This document shows positions 1-6,402 of a stretch of 12,583 nt of DNA, piece after piece. Made by a program: the position numbers and the translations under genes. The stretch is from Actinomycetota bacterium (GTDB lineage Bacteria; Actinomycetota; Humimicrobiia; Humimicrobiales; Humimicrobiaceae): assembly GCA_014360385.1 (NCBI GenBank), contig JACIXO010000008.1, positions 1 through 12,583 of the forward strand. The letters run 5' to 3'. Under the pieces are notes generated by a model that searched no databases, was not told where the DNA came from, and worked only from the letters and a program-made list of their open reading frames with translations. Every line of letters begins with the position of its first letter. Position 1 is the first letter of the stretch.

Positions 1-25
1 GGAGGTTTTGAAGGAGAAAATTGGT

Positions 26-445
26 ATGGTTTTTGGAAGAAAAAGGATTGAAAGACCCAAGAATCCGCTTGGATATGCATTATACAGGTATGACACCATT
101 GTAAACACCGACCTTAAAGGAATAATTTCTAGGATTAGAGCTGAAAAAAGAATTAATGCCAGAAAAGCGGATGTTATTCTGGAAGGTGCATTTCATAAAC
201 TTGATTTAATACTCGACGACATATCAAAGGACAACCTAAAGGTTGACTACAGGTCTGACAAGGCGAGAGACTTAATTATAGAAATGATAAAAAGGCTTAA
301 GATTTTCTTTGAAGCAGCAAAAGGGATAGGTTACGAACCTGAAAAACTTAAGAATTCTAAAGAAAAAGAGGAACTCGACTTTGTCTTCGGCAGGAGGGAA
401 GAGATTAGAAAAAAAATGAAGGACATAGAAAGTGATTATCTGTAG
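26..445 (+). CDS. hypothetical protein, small, charged, helical
   Basis: I do not recognise this protein. From ATG 26 it is 139 residues, very rich in Lys, Arg, Glu and Asp, with no membrane segment, signal peptide or Cys motif, and it looks mostly helical. A VFGR motif occurs twice, near the N-terminus (VFGRKR) and near the C-terminus (VFGRREE). I chose ATG 26 because AAGGAG at 11-16 sits 9 nt before it. A TTG at 8 in the same frame is possible but only 2 nt after GGAGG (1-5). The frame is open to the window edge, so a longer N-terminus cannot be excluded. The stop overlaps the ribosome binding site of the recombinase gene that follows 13 nt later, so the two are probably co-transcribed. Function unknown. 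Confidence 0.7.
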   Translation: MVFGRKRIERPKNPLGYALYRYDTIVNTDLKGIISRIRAEKRINARKADVILEGAFHKLDLILDDISKDNLKVDYRSDKARDLIIEMIKRLKIFFEAAKGIGYEPEKLKNSKEKEELDFVFGRREEIRKKMKDIESDYL

Positions 446-458
446 AGGACAAATTTAA

Positions 459-1370
459 ATGGAGCTAAAAGACTCGCTTGACTTATATCTAAAATATTTA
501 AAGTATGAGAAAAACCTGGCTTTAAACACTATAAATGCCTACCAAAAGGATTTGCTCCATTTTGTTGGCTATGTTGAGAAGCTTGGGATAAGTAAAACTT
601 CTGATCTTACTTTAGATAGTTTCAGAAAATATATAAAGTTTTTAGATAATTTTAAGTATTCTAACAGAACTCTCATAAGAAAGTATTCTTCTCTTATAAA
701 TTTTTTTAAATTTCTGGAAGAAAACAACTATATCGACATTCACCTAACTCAGTTTATACATGTCCCTAAGAGGTCTCACCGATTTTACACCTATCTTTCA
801 AGGGATGAAGTAGAGAAATTGCTGGAAAGCATAAAACCCGACAGCGATATTAGAATAAGGGATAGAGCCCTCCTTGAGCTACTTTACTCTACAGGCGCAA
901 GGGTTAGTGAAGTGGTAAAGATATTGTTGGAAAATGTGAATCTGGAAGGCAGAGAAATTCTGGTTACTGGTAAGGGTAACAAAAAAAGGATTGTTTACTT
1001 AAATCATAATGCTGTTTACTGGCTCAAAAGGTATCTTGAAATAAGGAGTAATCTGGTATTCTCCAAAAAATTGAATAGGCATGTGAAAAATCCATACCTT
1101 TTTCTTAATAGGTTTGGAGGAGCCATCTCTACGAGAAGTATCTTTAACATTGTAAGGAAGTATCTTATAAGGGCCGGGATAGGAAAGAGTATTTCTCCTC
1201 ATGGTATAAGGCACAGTTTCGCCACTCATCTTTTACAGGAGGGGGCAGGAGTAAGAGAGATTCAAATACTTTTAGGGCATGAAAATATATCTACAACCCA
1301 GATTTATACTCATTTGAATGTTAAGAAATTGAAGAAGGATTATAAGAATTTTCATCCGCGAGCTGGTTAG
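459..1370 (+). CDS. xerC: tyrosine recombinase XerC/XerD family
   Basis: Site-specific tyrosine recombinase of 303 residues, the usual length for XerC/XerD, which resolve chromosome dimers at dif during division. The N-terminal SAM-like DNA-binding domain covers about residues 5-90 and the catalytic domain about 110-295. The full catalytic set is visible: Arg148 (STGARVSE), Lys172 (GKGNKKR), His248 and Arg251 (HGIRHSFATHLL), His274 (LGHENISTTQIYTH) and nucleophile Tyr283. ATG 459 is preceded by AGAGGA (444-449), which overlaps the upstream stop codon, with 9 nt spacing. In many Gram-positive-type genomes a xerC gene lies just before rpsB, which favours XerC over an integrase. No att-like repeats or phage genes are nearby. 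Whether it works alone (XerA/XerH style) or with XerD cannot be told from this window. Confidence 0.93.
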   Translation: MELKDSLDLYLKYLKYEKNLALNTINAYQKDLLHFVGYVEKLGISKTSDLTLDSFRKYIKFLDNFKYSNRTLIRKYSSLINFFKFLEENNYIDIHLTQFIHVPKRSHRFYTYLSRDEVEKLLESIKPDSDIRIRDRALLELLYSTGARVSEVVKILLENVNLEGREILVTGKGNKKRIVYLNHNAVYWLKRYLEIRSNLVFSKKLNRHVKNPYLFLNRFGGAISTRSIFNIVRKYLIRAGIGKSISPHGIRHSFATHLLQEGAGVREIQILLGHENISTTQIYTHLNVKKLKKDYKNFHPRAG

Positions 1371-1382
1371 TGAGAAATTTAT

Positions 1383-1412
1383 TTGCTTAATATGGATATA
1401 TTGTGTTAAACT
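1383..1412 (+). promoter_or_regulatory. candidate promoter of rpsB-tsf
   Basis: TTGCTT (1383-1388) and TAAACT (1407-1412) are 18 nt apart, and TG at 1404-1405 gives an extended -10. Transcription would start near 1419 and leave a leader of about 100 nt that includes the paired segments at 1432-1495. An alternative -10, TATATT at 1397-1402, lacks a good -35. This call rests on motif matching only. Confidence 0.35.
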
Positions 1413-1431
1413 TTTTCGTTGAAATTACACA

Positions 1432-1495
1432 CACCACCTGTTGCTTATGGTGAGCTTTAAATCTTATGATAAGGTGGTGGAGGATTAACCATAAG
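1432..1495 (+). promoter_or_regulatory. rpsB leader RNA element, predicted H-type pseudoknot
   Basis: Two perfect 8-bp complementarities interleave. CACCACCT (1432-1439) pairs with AGGTGGTG (1472-1479), and CTTATGGT (1444-1451) pairs with ACCATAAG (1488-1495). A G-U pair (1443:1496) can extend the second helix. The order A-B-A'-B' is that of an H-type pseudoknot, with connecting segments of 4 nt (1440-1443), 20 nt (1452-1471) and 8 nt (1480-1487). It ends 6 nt before the Shine-Dalgarno AAGGAGG (1502-1508), so folding could block initiation. Ribosomal protein S2 represses its own rpsB-tsf mRNA through the leader in E. coli; that S2 binds this element is inference. Confidence 0.6.
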
Positions 1496-1517
1496 TTAAA
1501 GAAGGAGGTTATGAGCT

Positions 1518-2414
1518 TTGGAAATTGTGACCATGAGACAACTTTTGGAGGCAGGTGTTCATTTCGGCCACCAGACTCGAAGGTGGAATCCTAAAATGAA
1601 AAGATATATATATGCCGAAAGAAACGGCATATATATAATTGATCTCCAGCAAACTTTACAACTGTTAATCGAGGCATATAACTATGTGAAAAAAGTAGCT
1701 AGCGAGGGTGGAATAATTCTATTTGTAGGAACTAAAAAACAAACCCAGGATACGATTGAGCTTTATGCTAAGGAATGTGGAATGCCATATGTCAGGAATA
1801 GATGGATAGGTGGAACTCTTACCAATTTTGAGACAGTCTCCAGACGAGTTAGAAGGCTTGATGAGATTGAAGAGATGGAGCGTTCAGGAAAGCTTGAGAG
1901 ACTGCCCAAAAAGGAGGTTTTGGAGATAAGAAAGGAGTATGAAAAGTTATTATATAATATGGGCGGAATAAGAGACATGAAGCGCCTCCCAGATGTTCTT
2001 TATGTGGTCGATCCACATAAAGAGGAAATTGCAGTAAATGAGGCAAGGAAGTTAAAAATTCCCATAGTTGCTATTACTGATACTAATTGTGATCCTGACA
2101 AGGTAGATTATGTTATACCTGGAAATGATGATGCCATAAGGTCTTGTAGCCTTATTACCAGTATAATAAGTGATGCAATTAAGAAAGGAAAACAGGAAGG
2201 AGAAGCTTTAAAAGAAGCTTTTGAGGAAGTTGAGAAAGCTGCACCGGAAGAGCTTGTGACAAAAGAAGCTCAAGCTGAACCTGAGCCTGAAAAAGTTGGA
2301 GCCGAGAAGACTGGGGCAGAGAAAGTTGGAACAGGAAAAGCCATGGAATTCGAGGAAACTTCTGAGGATGGATTGGAGGATGAACTTGAAAATATATTGG
2401 ACGAAGAAGTGTAG
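1518..2414 (+). CDS. rpsB: 30S ribosomal protein S2
   Basis: S2, a late-assembling protein of the 30S subunit. The N-terminus MEIVTMRQLLEAGVHFGHQT, the RYIYAERNGIYIIDLQQT block (29-46), NRWIGGTLTNF (94-104) and the LPDVLYVVDPHKE / VAITDTNCDP blocks are diagnostic. The start is TTG 1518, set by AAGGAGG at 1502-1508 (9 nt spacing) and by agreement with the family N-terminus. The core ends near residue 230. The last roughly 65 residues form a low-complexity acidic tail with a GAEK-type repeat (261-274) and many Glu/Asp, longer than the usual 230-260 aa protein. tsf follows after 25 nt from its likely ATG, the classic rpsB-tsf operon. Expression is probably controlled by the leader structure at 1432-1495. 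Confidence 0.98.
   Translation: MEIVTMRQLLEAGVHFGHQTRRWNPKMKRYIYAERNGIYIIDLQQTLQLLIEAYNYVKKVASEGGIILFVGTKKQTQDTIELYAKECGMPYVRNRWIGGTLTNFETVSRRVRRLDEIEEMERSGKLERLPKKEVLEIRKEYEKLLYNMGGIRDMKRLPDVLYVVDPHKEEIAVNEARKLKIPIVAITDTNCDPDKVDYVIPGNDDAIRSCSLITSIISDAIKKGKQEGEALKEAFEEVEKAAPEELVTKEAQAEPEPEKVGAEKTGAEKVGTGKAMEFEETSEDGLEDELENILDEEV
1605..1637 (+). repeat. 13-bp perfect inverted repeat inside rpsB
   Basis: TATATATATGCCG (1605-1617) and CGGCATATATATA (1625-1637) are exact reverse complements separated by a 7-nt A-rich loop (1618-1624). They lie about 90-120 nt into rpsB and encode the conserved Tyr-Ile-Tyr ... Ile-Tyr-Ile stretch. The protein sequence explains part of the symmetry, but the codon choices make it perfect. 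No T-run follows, so it is not an intrinsic terminator. Confidence 0.6.
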
Positions 2415-2439
2415 TTTATGAAATAGGAGGAATATGGAT

Positions 2440-3045
2440 ATGGAAATTAAAGCAGAGTTGGTTAAGAAGTTAAGAGAGAAAAGTGGTGTTGGCATGATGG
2501 AATGTAAGAAAGCCCTGGTGGAAAGTAATGGCGATATGGAAAAGGCTGAACAGATCTTAAGAGAGAGGGGCCTGGCTGAAGCTTCGAAAAAATCTTTAAG
2601 ACCTGCAAAAGAAGGAATAATTGATAGTTATATCCATACAGGCTCAAAGATTGGAGTGCTTCTGGAAGTAAATTGTGAAACTGATTTTGTGGCACGAAAT
2701 CAGATCTTTAAAGACCTCGTTCACGATATAGCTCTTCATATTGCTGCTTCTGCTCCGCTTTATGTTTCGAGGGAAGATGTGCCTCCGGAAGTAATAGAGA
2801 GGGAGAAGGAGATATATAGGAAGCAGGCCTTGAATGAGGGTAAGCCTGAGGGTGTTATAGAGAAAATTGCGGAGGGCAAGCTTAAGAAATTTTATGAAGA
2901 AAATTGTTTGCTTGAACAGCCATTTGTTAGAGATAATGATATAAGTGTAGGTGATCTGGTCAAACAACATATAGCCAAACTGGGAGAAAATATAGTAGTG
3001 AGAAGGTTTGTAAGGTATGTTCTTGGCGAGGAATACAAGCAGTAG
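2440..3045 (+). CDS. tsf: translation elongation factor Ts
   Basis: EF-Ts, the GDP-GTP exchange factor for EF-Tu. The N-terminal UBA-like domain is clear (AELVKKLREKSGVGMMECKKAL, residues about 5-26), followed by the EF-Tu contact motif TDFV at 81-84. The C-terminal LLEQPFVRDNDISVGDLV region is well conserved. At 201 residues it is the short form seen in several deep or thermophilic lineages, without the second large subdomain of the E. coli or B. subtilis proteins. I chose ATG 2440 over ATG 2434 because AGGAGG at 2425-2430 is 9 nt from the former but only 3 nt from the latter, and because the family N-terminus fits. It lies 25 nt after rpsB and is surely co-transcribed with it. Confidence 0.97.
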   Translation: MEIKAELVKKLREKSGVGMMECKKALVESNGDMEKAEQILRERGLAEASKKSLRPAKEGIIDSYIHTGSKIGVLLEVNCETDFVARNQIFKDLVHDIALHIAASAPLYVSREDVPPEVIEREKEIYRKQALNEGKPEGVIEKIAEGKLKKFYEENCLLEQPFVRDNDISVGDLVKQHIAKLGENIVVRRFVRYVLGEEYKQ

Positions 3046-3076
3046 CGTATCACGGGGCTAAGAATTTCAGCAATGT

Positions 3077-3104
3077 ATATGCCACGAATAATATGCCACG
3101 AATA
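3077..3104. repeat. perfect 14-bp tandem direct repeat in the tsf-pyrH gap
   Basis: ATATGCCACGAATA occurs twice in direct contact, at 3077-3090 and 3091-3104, in the 131-bp gap between tsf and pyrH. The gap is otherwise AT-rich and shows no convincing promoter or terminator. The repeat may be a recent short duplication or a paired protein-binding site; the sequence does not decide. Confidence 0.85.
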
Positions 3105-3165
3105 TAAATGTCATAAGTAAGAATGCTCAATGATAAAATGCTATGAAATAAAAATATTTGGAAAT

Positions 3166-3179
3166 AGGGATAGGAGGTG
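3166..3179 (+). promoter_or_regulatory. unusual ribosome binding site and GTG start of pyrH
   Basis: The strong Shine-Dalgarno AGGAGG (3172-3177) overlaps the only in-frame canonical start, GTG 3177, and a stop codon (TAG 3171) lies just upstream in frame. A weaker AGGGA at 3166-3170 is 6 nt from the GTG and could position the ribosome instead. The other option is a non-canonical start, ATA 3186, 8 nt after AGGAGG. The true pyrH start is therefore uncertain by a few codons. Confidence 0.5.
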
Positions 3180-3935
3180 CCAGTAATAAAACCAGAGACA
3201 AAACCAGAGATAAAATATAAGAGGGTTTTGTTGAAGATTAGTGGCGAGGCGCTTCTTGGGGAGTCTGAATATGGAATAGACCCCAATGTTATGGATAATA
3301 TTGCTGATCAAATTAAAGAGGTTGTGGAAATGGGTGTGGAGATAGCAGTTGTGATAGGAGGGGGTAACTTCTGGAGAGGTGTTTCTGCCAGTGCAAAAGG
3401 AATGGATAGAACTACTGCCGACTATATAGGGATGTTAGCTACTGTTATGAATGCTCTTGGACTTCAGGATGCTCTTGAAAAGAGAGGAGTCTTTACGAGG
3501 GTTCAAACTGCTATTTCCATGCAGGAAATAGCGGAGCCTTTCATAAGAAGACGAGCAGTCAGGCATCTGGAAAAGAAAAGGGTGGTAATTTTTGCTGCTG
3601 GAACAGGGAATCCTTATTTCACTACGGACACAGCAGCAGCCTTAAGAGCCCTTGAGATAGATGCGCAAATTATATTCAAGGCCACTAAGGTAGATGGAGT
3701 TTATGACAAGGATCCAAAAAAATTCAAGGATGCAAAGAAGTTTGACGAACTTAGCTACATTGATGTAATAAGAAGGAATCTCCAGATTTTAGATTCGACA
3801 GCTACTTCTTTGTGCATGGATAATAATTTACCCATTGTTGTTTTTGATATAACTAGGCCCGGGAATATAAAGGGAGCGATACTGGGAGAAAAAATCGGAA
3901 CGATAGTAAAGAGGGGTGAAAATGATACGAGATGA
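3177..3935 (+). CDS. pyrH: UMP kinase
   Basis: Uridylate kinase, phosphorylating UMP to UDP with ATP in pyrimidine nucleotide synthesis; an amino-acid-kinase-fold hexamer in the cytoplasm. Motifs in order: YKRVLLKISGEALLG (14-28, phosphate-binding Lys20 and Gly23), GGGNFWRG (61-68), DRTTADYIGMLATVMNALGLQDAL (about 77-100), GTGNPYFTTDTAAALRA (142-158), and KATKVDGVYDKDPKK (about 168-182). The 252-residue length is slightly above the usual 235-245 because of about 13 residues before YKRV. The GTG start is the only canonical choice but overlaps its Shine-Dalgarno. Its 3' end overlaps frr by 14 bp, implying translational coupling, and the pair keeps the widespread tsf-pyrH-frr order. Confidence 0.97.
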   Translation: MPVIKPETKPEIKYKRVLLKISGEALLGESEYGIDPNVMDNIADQIKEVVEMGVEIAVVIGGGNFWRGVSASAKGMDRTTADYIGMLATVMNALGLQDALEKRGVFTRVQTAISMQEIAEPFIRRRAVRHLEKKRVVIFAAGTGNPYFTTDTAAALRALEIDAQIIFKATKVDGVYDKDPKKFKDAKKFDELSYIDVIRRNLQILDSTATSLCMDNNLPIVVFDITRPGNIKGAILGEKIGTIVKRGENDTR

Positions 3936-4482
3936 GTTGTTACTAGAGACTGAAAAGAAAATGAAACAGTCAGTAGAGAACACAAGACATGAGTTTAGCA
4001 CTATAAGGACAGGGAGAGCGTCTGTGTCTTTGCTGGATAAAATTTATATTGACTACTATGGAAGTAAAACCCCGCTAAAACATATCGCCAGCATCAGCAT
4101 TCCTGAACCTAGGGTAATGGTAATCTCCCCTTATGAGGTAAAGTTTCTTAAAGAAATAGAGAAACAGATCCTGGCATCTGATCTGGGTATCACTCCTACT
4201 AATGATGGTAAGACTATAAGACTTGTTATCCCTCAGCTTAACGAAGAAAGAAGAAAGGAGCTGGTCAGATTGGTGAAGAAAATAGCTGAGGATGGGAGAA
4301 TAGCTATAAGGAATATAAGAAGAGATACAAACGAAGAATACAGAAAAATGGAAAGTAAAGGCGAAATTACAAAAGATGATCTAAAAATTTTTCAGGAAAA
4401 GGTTCAGGAACTAACTGACAAATATATTGAAGAGATTGATAGATCCCTTCTCCAGAAGGAAAAAGAAATAATGGAAGTATAG
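3922..4482 (+). CDS. frr: ribosome recycling factor
   Basis: RRF, which with EF-G splits post-termination ribosomes. At 186 residues it matches the family length (about 185). Visible signatures are the N-terminal helix, EFSTIRTGRAS (24-34), the domain II stretch with PEPRVMVISPYE, LGITPTNDGKTIRLVIPQLNEERRKEL, and the C-terminal RNIRRDTNEEYRK helix. ATG 3922 is preferred over GTG 3916 because AGAGG (3910-3914) lies 7 nt upstream and the GTG sits inside the purine-rich site. The start lies within the last 14 bp of pyrH. The last codons are followed by a 72-bp stretch before the uppS reading frame, with no clear terminator. Confidence 0.98.
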   Translation: MIRDELLLETEKKMKQSVENTRHEFSTIRTGRASVSLLDKIYIDYYGSKTPLKHIASISIPEPRVMVISPYEVKFLKEIEKQILASDLGITPTNDGKTIRLVIPQLNEERRKELVRLVKKIAEDGRIAIRNIRRDTNEEYRKMESKGEITKDDLKIFQEKVQELTDKYIEEIDRSLLQKEKEIMEV

Positions 4483-4554
4483 GCAATAATGGTGCAGGAA
4501 TAGATTTGATAAAAGGTCTTCACCCATTGAATTTAGTGCCTCTTTGGAATCTTC

Positions 4555-5282
4555 ATGAAAATCCTTAACATGTCGAAATCTAAAAAAAATGAAGTCCCGG
4601 TTCATGTTGCCATAATAATGGATGGAAATGGGAGATGGGCGACAAGAAAAAAGCTTCCGAGAATTTTTGGACACAAAGCAGGAGTGGAAGCCGGGAAGCT
4701 GTTATGACTGGCATAGAGCTTGGGATAAAATACTTAACTGTTTATTCCTTCTCAACTGAGAACTGGCAAAGACCCCGAGAAGAAGTTGAGGCTCTCATGA
4801 ATTTGTTTGTCGAGGCTTTAGAAAATGAGCTTGATTCTCTCCACAGAAATGGGGTAAGAATATTAATGATTGGCAGGAGGGAAAATATCCCTCGCGAGGT
4901 TCTCAACGCTTTTGAGAATGCTGAAGAAAAGACAAGAAATAATGATAGACTTTTTCTAAATATAGCTTTTAACTATGGTTCAAGGCAGGAGATAATAGAT
5001 GCAGTAAAGAAAATATGCGTCTCGGTTCAAAAAAACGAATTAAAACTGGACGAACTTGACGAAAAACTTTTTTCCAGGTTTTTGTATACAGGTAGTTTTC
5101 CAGATCCTGATCTATTAATAAGAACAGGTGGGGAATATAGATTAAGCAATTTTCTATTATGGCAGAGTGGGTATACGGAATTTTATTTTACCAGAACCTT
5201 GTGGCCTGACTTTAAAAGAAAAGACTTTCTCGAAGCAATAGAGGACTATCAGAGAAGAGAAAGAAAATTCGGAAGAATTTAA
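4555..5282 (+). pseudogene. uppS: undecaprenyl diphosphate synthase, frameshifted
   Basis: cis-Prenyltransferase making undecaprenyl diphosphate, the lipid carrier for peptidoglycan. The 5' part (ATG 4555 or ATG 4570 to TGA 4705-4707) holds HVAIIMDGNGRWATRKKLPR with the catalytic Asp, then FGHKAGVEAG. The rest is in another frame: TGIELGIKYLTVYSFSTENWQRP, LNIAFNYGSRQEI, DLLIRTGGEYRLSNFLLWQ and LWPDF, ending at TAA 5280-5282. The frames meet at about 4693-4704. Between GH-AG and GIK the family has 14 residues; here there are 38 nt, so 1 or 4 nt appear missing. A 4-nt loss would restore a natural VEAVREAV. All other motifs are intact. Because the gene is usually essential, a sequencing error or a very recent mutation is as likely as true decay. 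Neither start has a convincing Shine-Dalgarno. Confidence 0.88.
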
Positions 5283-5291
5283 AACTTTTTT

Positions 5292-6353
5292 ATGAAGATG
5301 AACACAATTTTGCAGTACATCCTTGCAATAGCAGGATTTTCAATAATTATATTGGTCCACGAATGTGGCCACTTTTTGCTTTCCAAATTGAATGGCATAC
5401 ATGTTGAAGAATTCTTCATAGGAATGGGTCCGAAGTTAGCAAAGTTTAAATCAAGAAGTGGAACTACCTATGGAATAAGCGCTATCCCACTTGGAGGTTA
5501 TAATAAAATCCTTGGCTTTGACAGAAGTGAATCTATCCCTGATGACAAGAAAAGTAAAGCTTTCTTTAATAAACCCTTTTACAAGAAATTCCTCGTAATA
5601 GCTGGCGGAGGGGTATTCAATGTGATTTTTGCTATACTGCTGATTGGGATTTTTTTGAGTATGGGAATATATGCTCCTGTAAATGTTGTTGAGTATGTTC
5701 AACCTGACTCACCTGCAGACAGGTATGGTTTTAAAACTGGTGATAAAATAATAGCTTTAAACGACGAGAAGGTGGAGGATTGGGATAAATTTTCCCAGCT
5801 TACTAAGAGTCATCCTGGTGAGCTAGTAACTTACACGGTCTTAAGAAATGGTGAGCAAATAACCATAGAGGTGAAATTAGACGATAAAGAGGGCCAAGGC
5901 TTTCTAGGAATAAGTCCAAAACTTGTAAAAAAGAAAATAGGCCTTATTGAGATAATAAGACAAAGCTTTAAAATAACATGGGAAGTCAGTATCTCTTATG
6001 TAAAACTATTTGGTATGCTTTTTACAGGAGCTCTTTCTTTTGCTGAGGCAAGACCTGTTTCACCTGTAGGTGTTATTAATATTTTCCAGCAGTCCGCTTC
6101 TATGGGGTTCCAGAATTTTGTACTCTTTGTTGCACTGGTTTCATTGCTTTTAGCTTTTGGGAATCTTATCCCCATACTTCCCCTGGATGGAGGGCATCTG
6201 GTTATCTTGATAATCGAGACCATAAAAAGAAGACCTGTGACTAAAAAGGTCCTGGAAGTATATAATGCTATAGGTCTGGTAATTGTGATGTCTATGCTCA
6301 TAATTGGTTTTATATTTGATATAATAAGCCCCTTTAGCATTCAGAATTTGTAA
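5292..6353 (+). CDS. rseP: RIP metalloprotease RseP (site-2 protease, M50)
   Basis: Intramembrane zinc protease of the RseP/RasP/Rip1 type, 353 residues, which cleaves anti-sigma factors and leftover signal peptides within the membrane. The first membrane segment carries the HExxH motif (His23, Glu24, His27). A second segment follows AGGGVFNVIFAILLIGIFL (about 104-122). A PDZ domain covers about 127-200. The third zinc ligand lies in NLIPILPLDGGH (Asp299), in the third membrane segment, and a last hydrophobic helix covers about 325-345. The RPVSPVGV motif (254-261) is also typical. ATG 5292 and ATG 5298 are both possible; neither has a clear Shine-Dalgarno. It starts 9 nt after uppS, where cdsA and dxr usually intervene. 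The anti-sigma substrate is not in the window. Confidence 0.96.
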   Translation: MKMNTILQYILAIAGFSIIILVHECGHFLLSKLNGIHVEEFFIGMGPKLAKFKSRSGTTYGISAIPLGGYNKILGFDRSESIPDDKKSKAFFNKPFYKKFLVIAGGGVFNVIFAILLIGIFLSMGIYAPVNVVEYVQPDSPADRYGFKTGDKIIALNDEKVEDWDKFSQLTKSHPGELVTYTVLRNGEQITIEVKLDDKEGQGFLGISPKLVKKKIGLIEIIRQSFKITWEVSISYVKLFGMLFTGALSFAEARPVSPVGVINIFQQSASMGFQNFVLFVALVSLLLAFGNLIPILPLDGGHLVILIIETIKRRPVTKKVLEVYNAIGLVIVMSMLIIGFIFDIISPFSIQNL

Positions 6354-6402
6354 CTCTGGTGGGAAAGTAAAGGATTAGAAGTTCTTTAGAGGTGGTAGTT
6401 TA

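Noticed and set aside
1511..1594. ATG 1511 as the start of rpsB or of a short leader peptide
   Set aside because: It is out of frame with S2 and only 2 nt after the Shine-Dalgarno; TTG 1518 fits both the spacing and the S2 N-terminus.
3074..3121. 15-codon ORF in the tsf-pyrH gap
   Set aside because: It has no Shine-Dalgarno and is made largely of the 14-bp repeat; no coding support.
4684..4707. Programmed -1 frameshift in uppS
   Set aside because: No X-XXY-YYZ slippery heptamer and no obvious stimulatory stem lie at the junction, and uppS is not known to use recoding.
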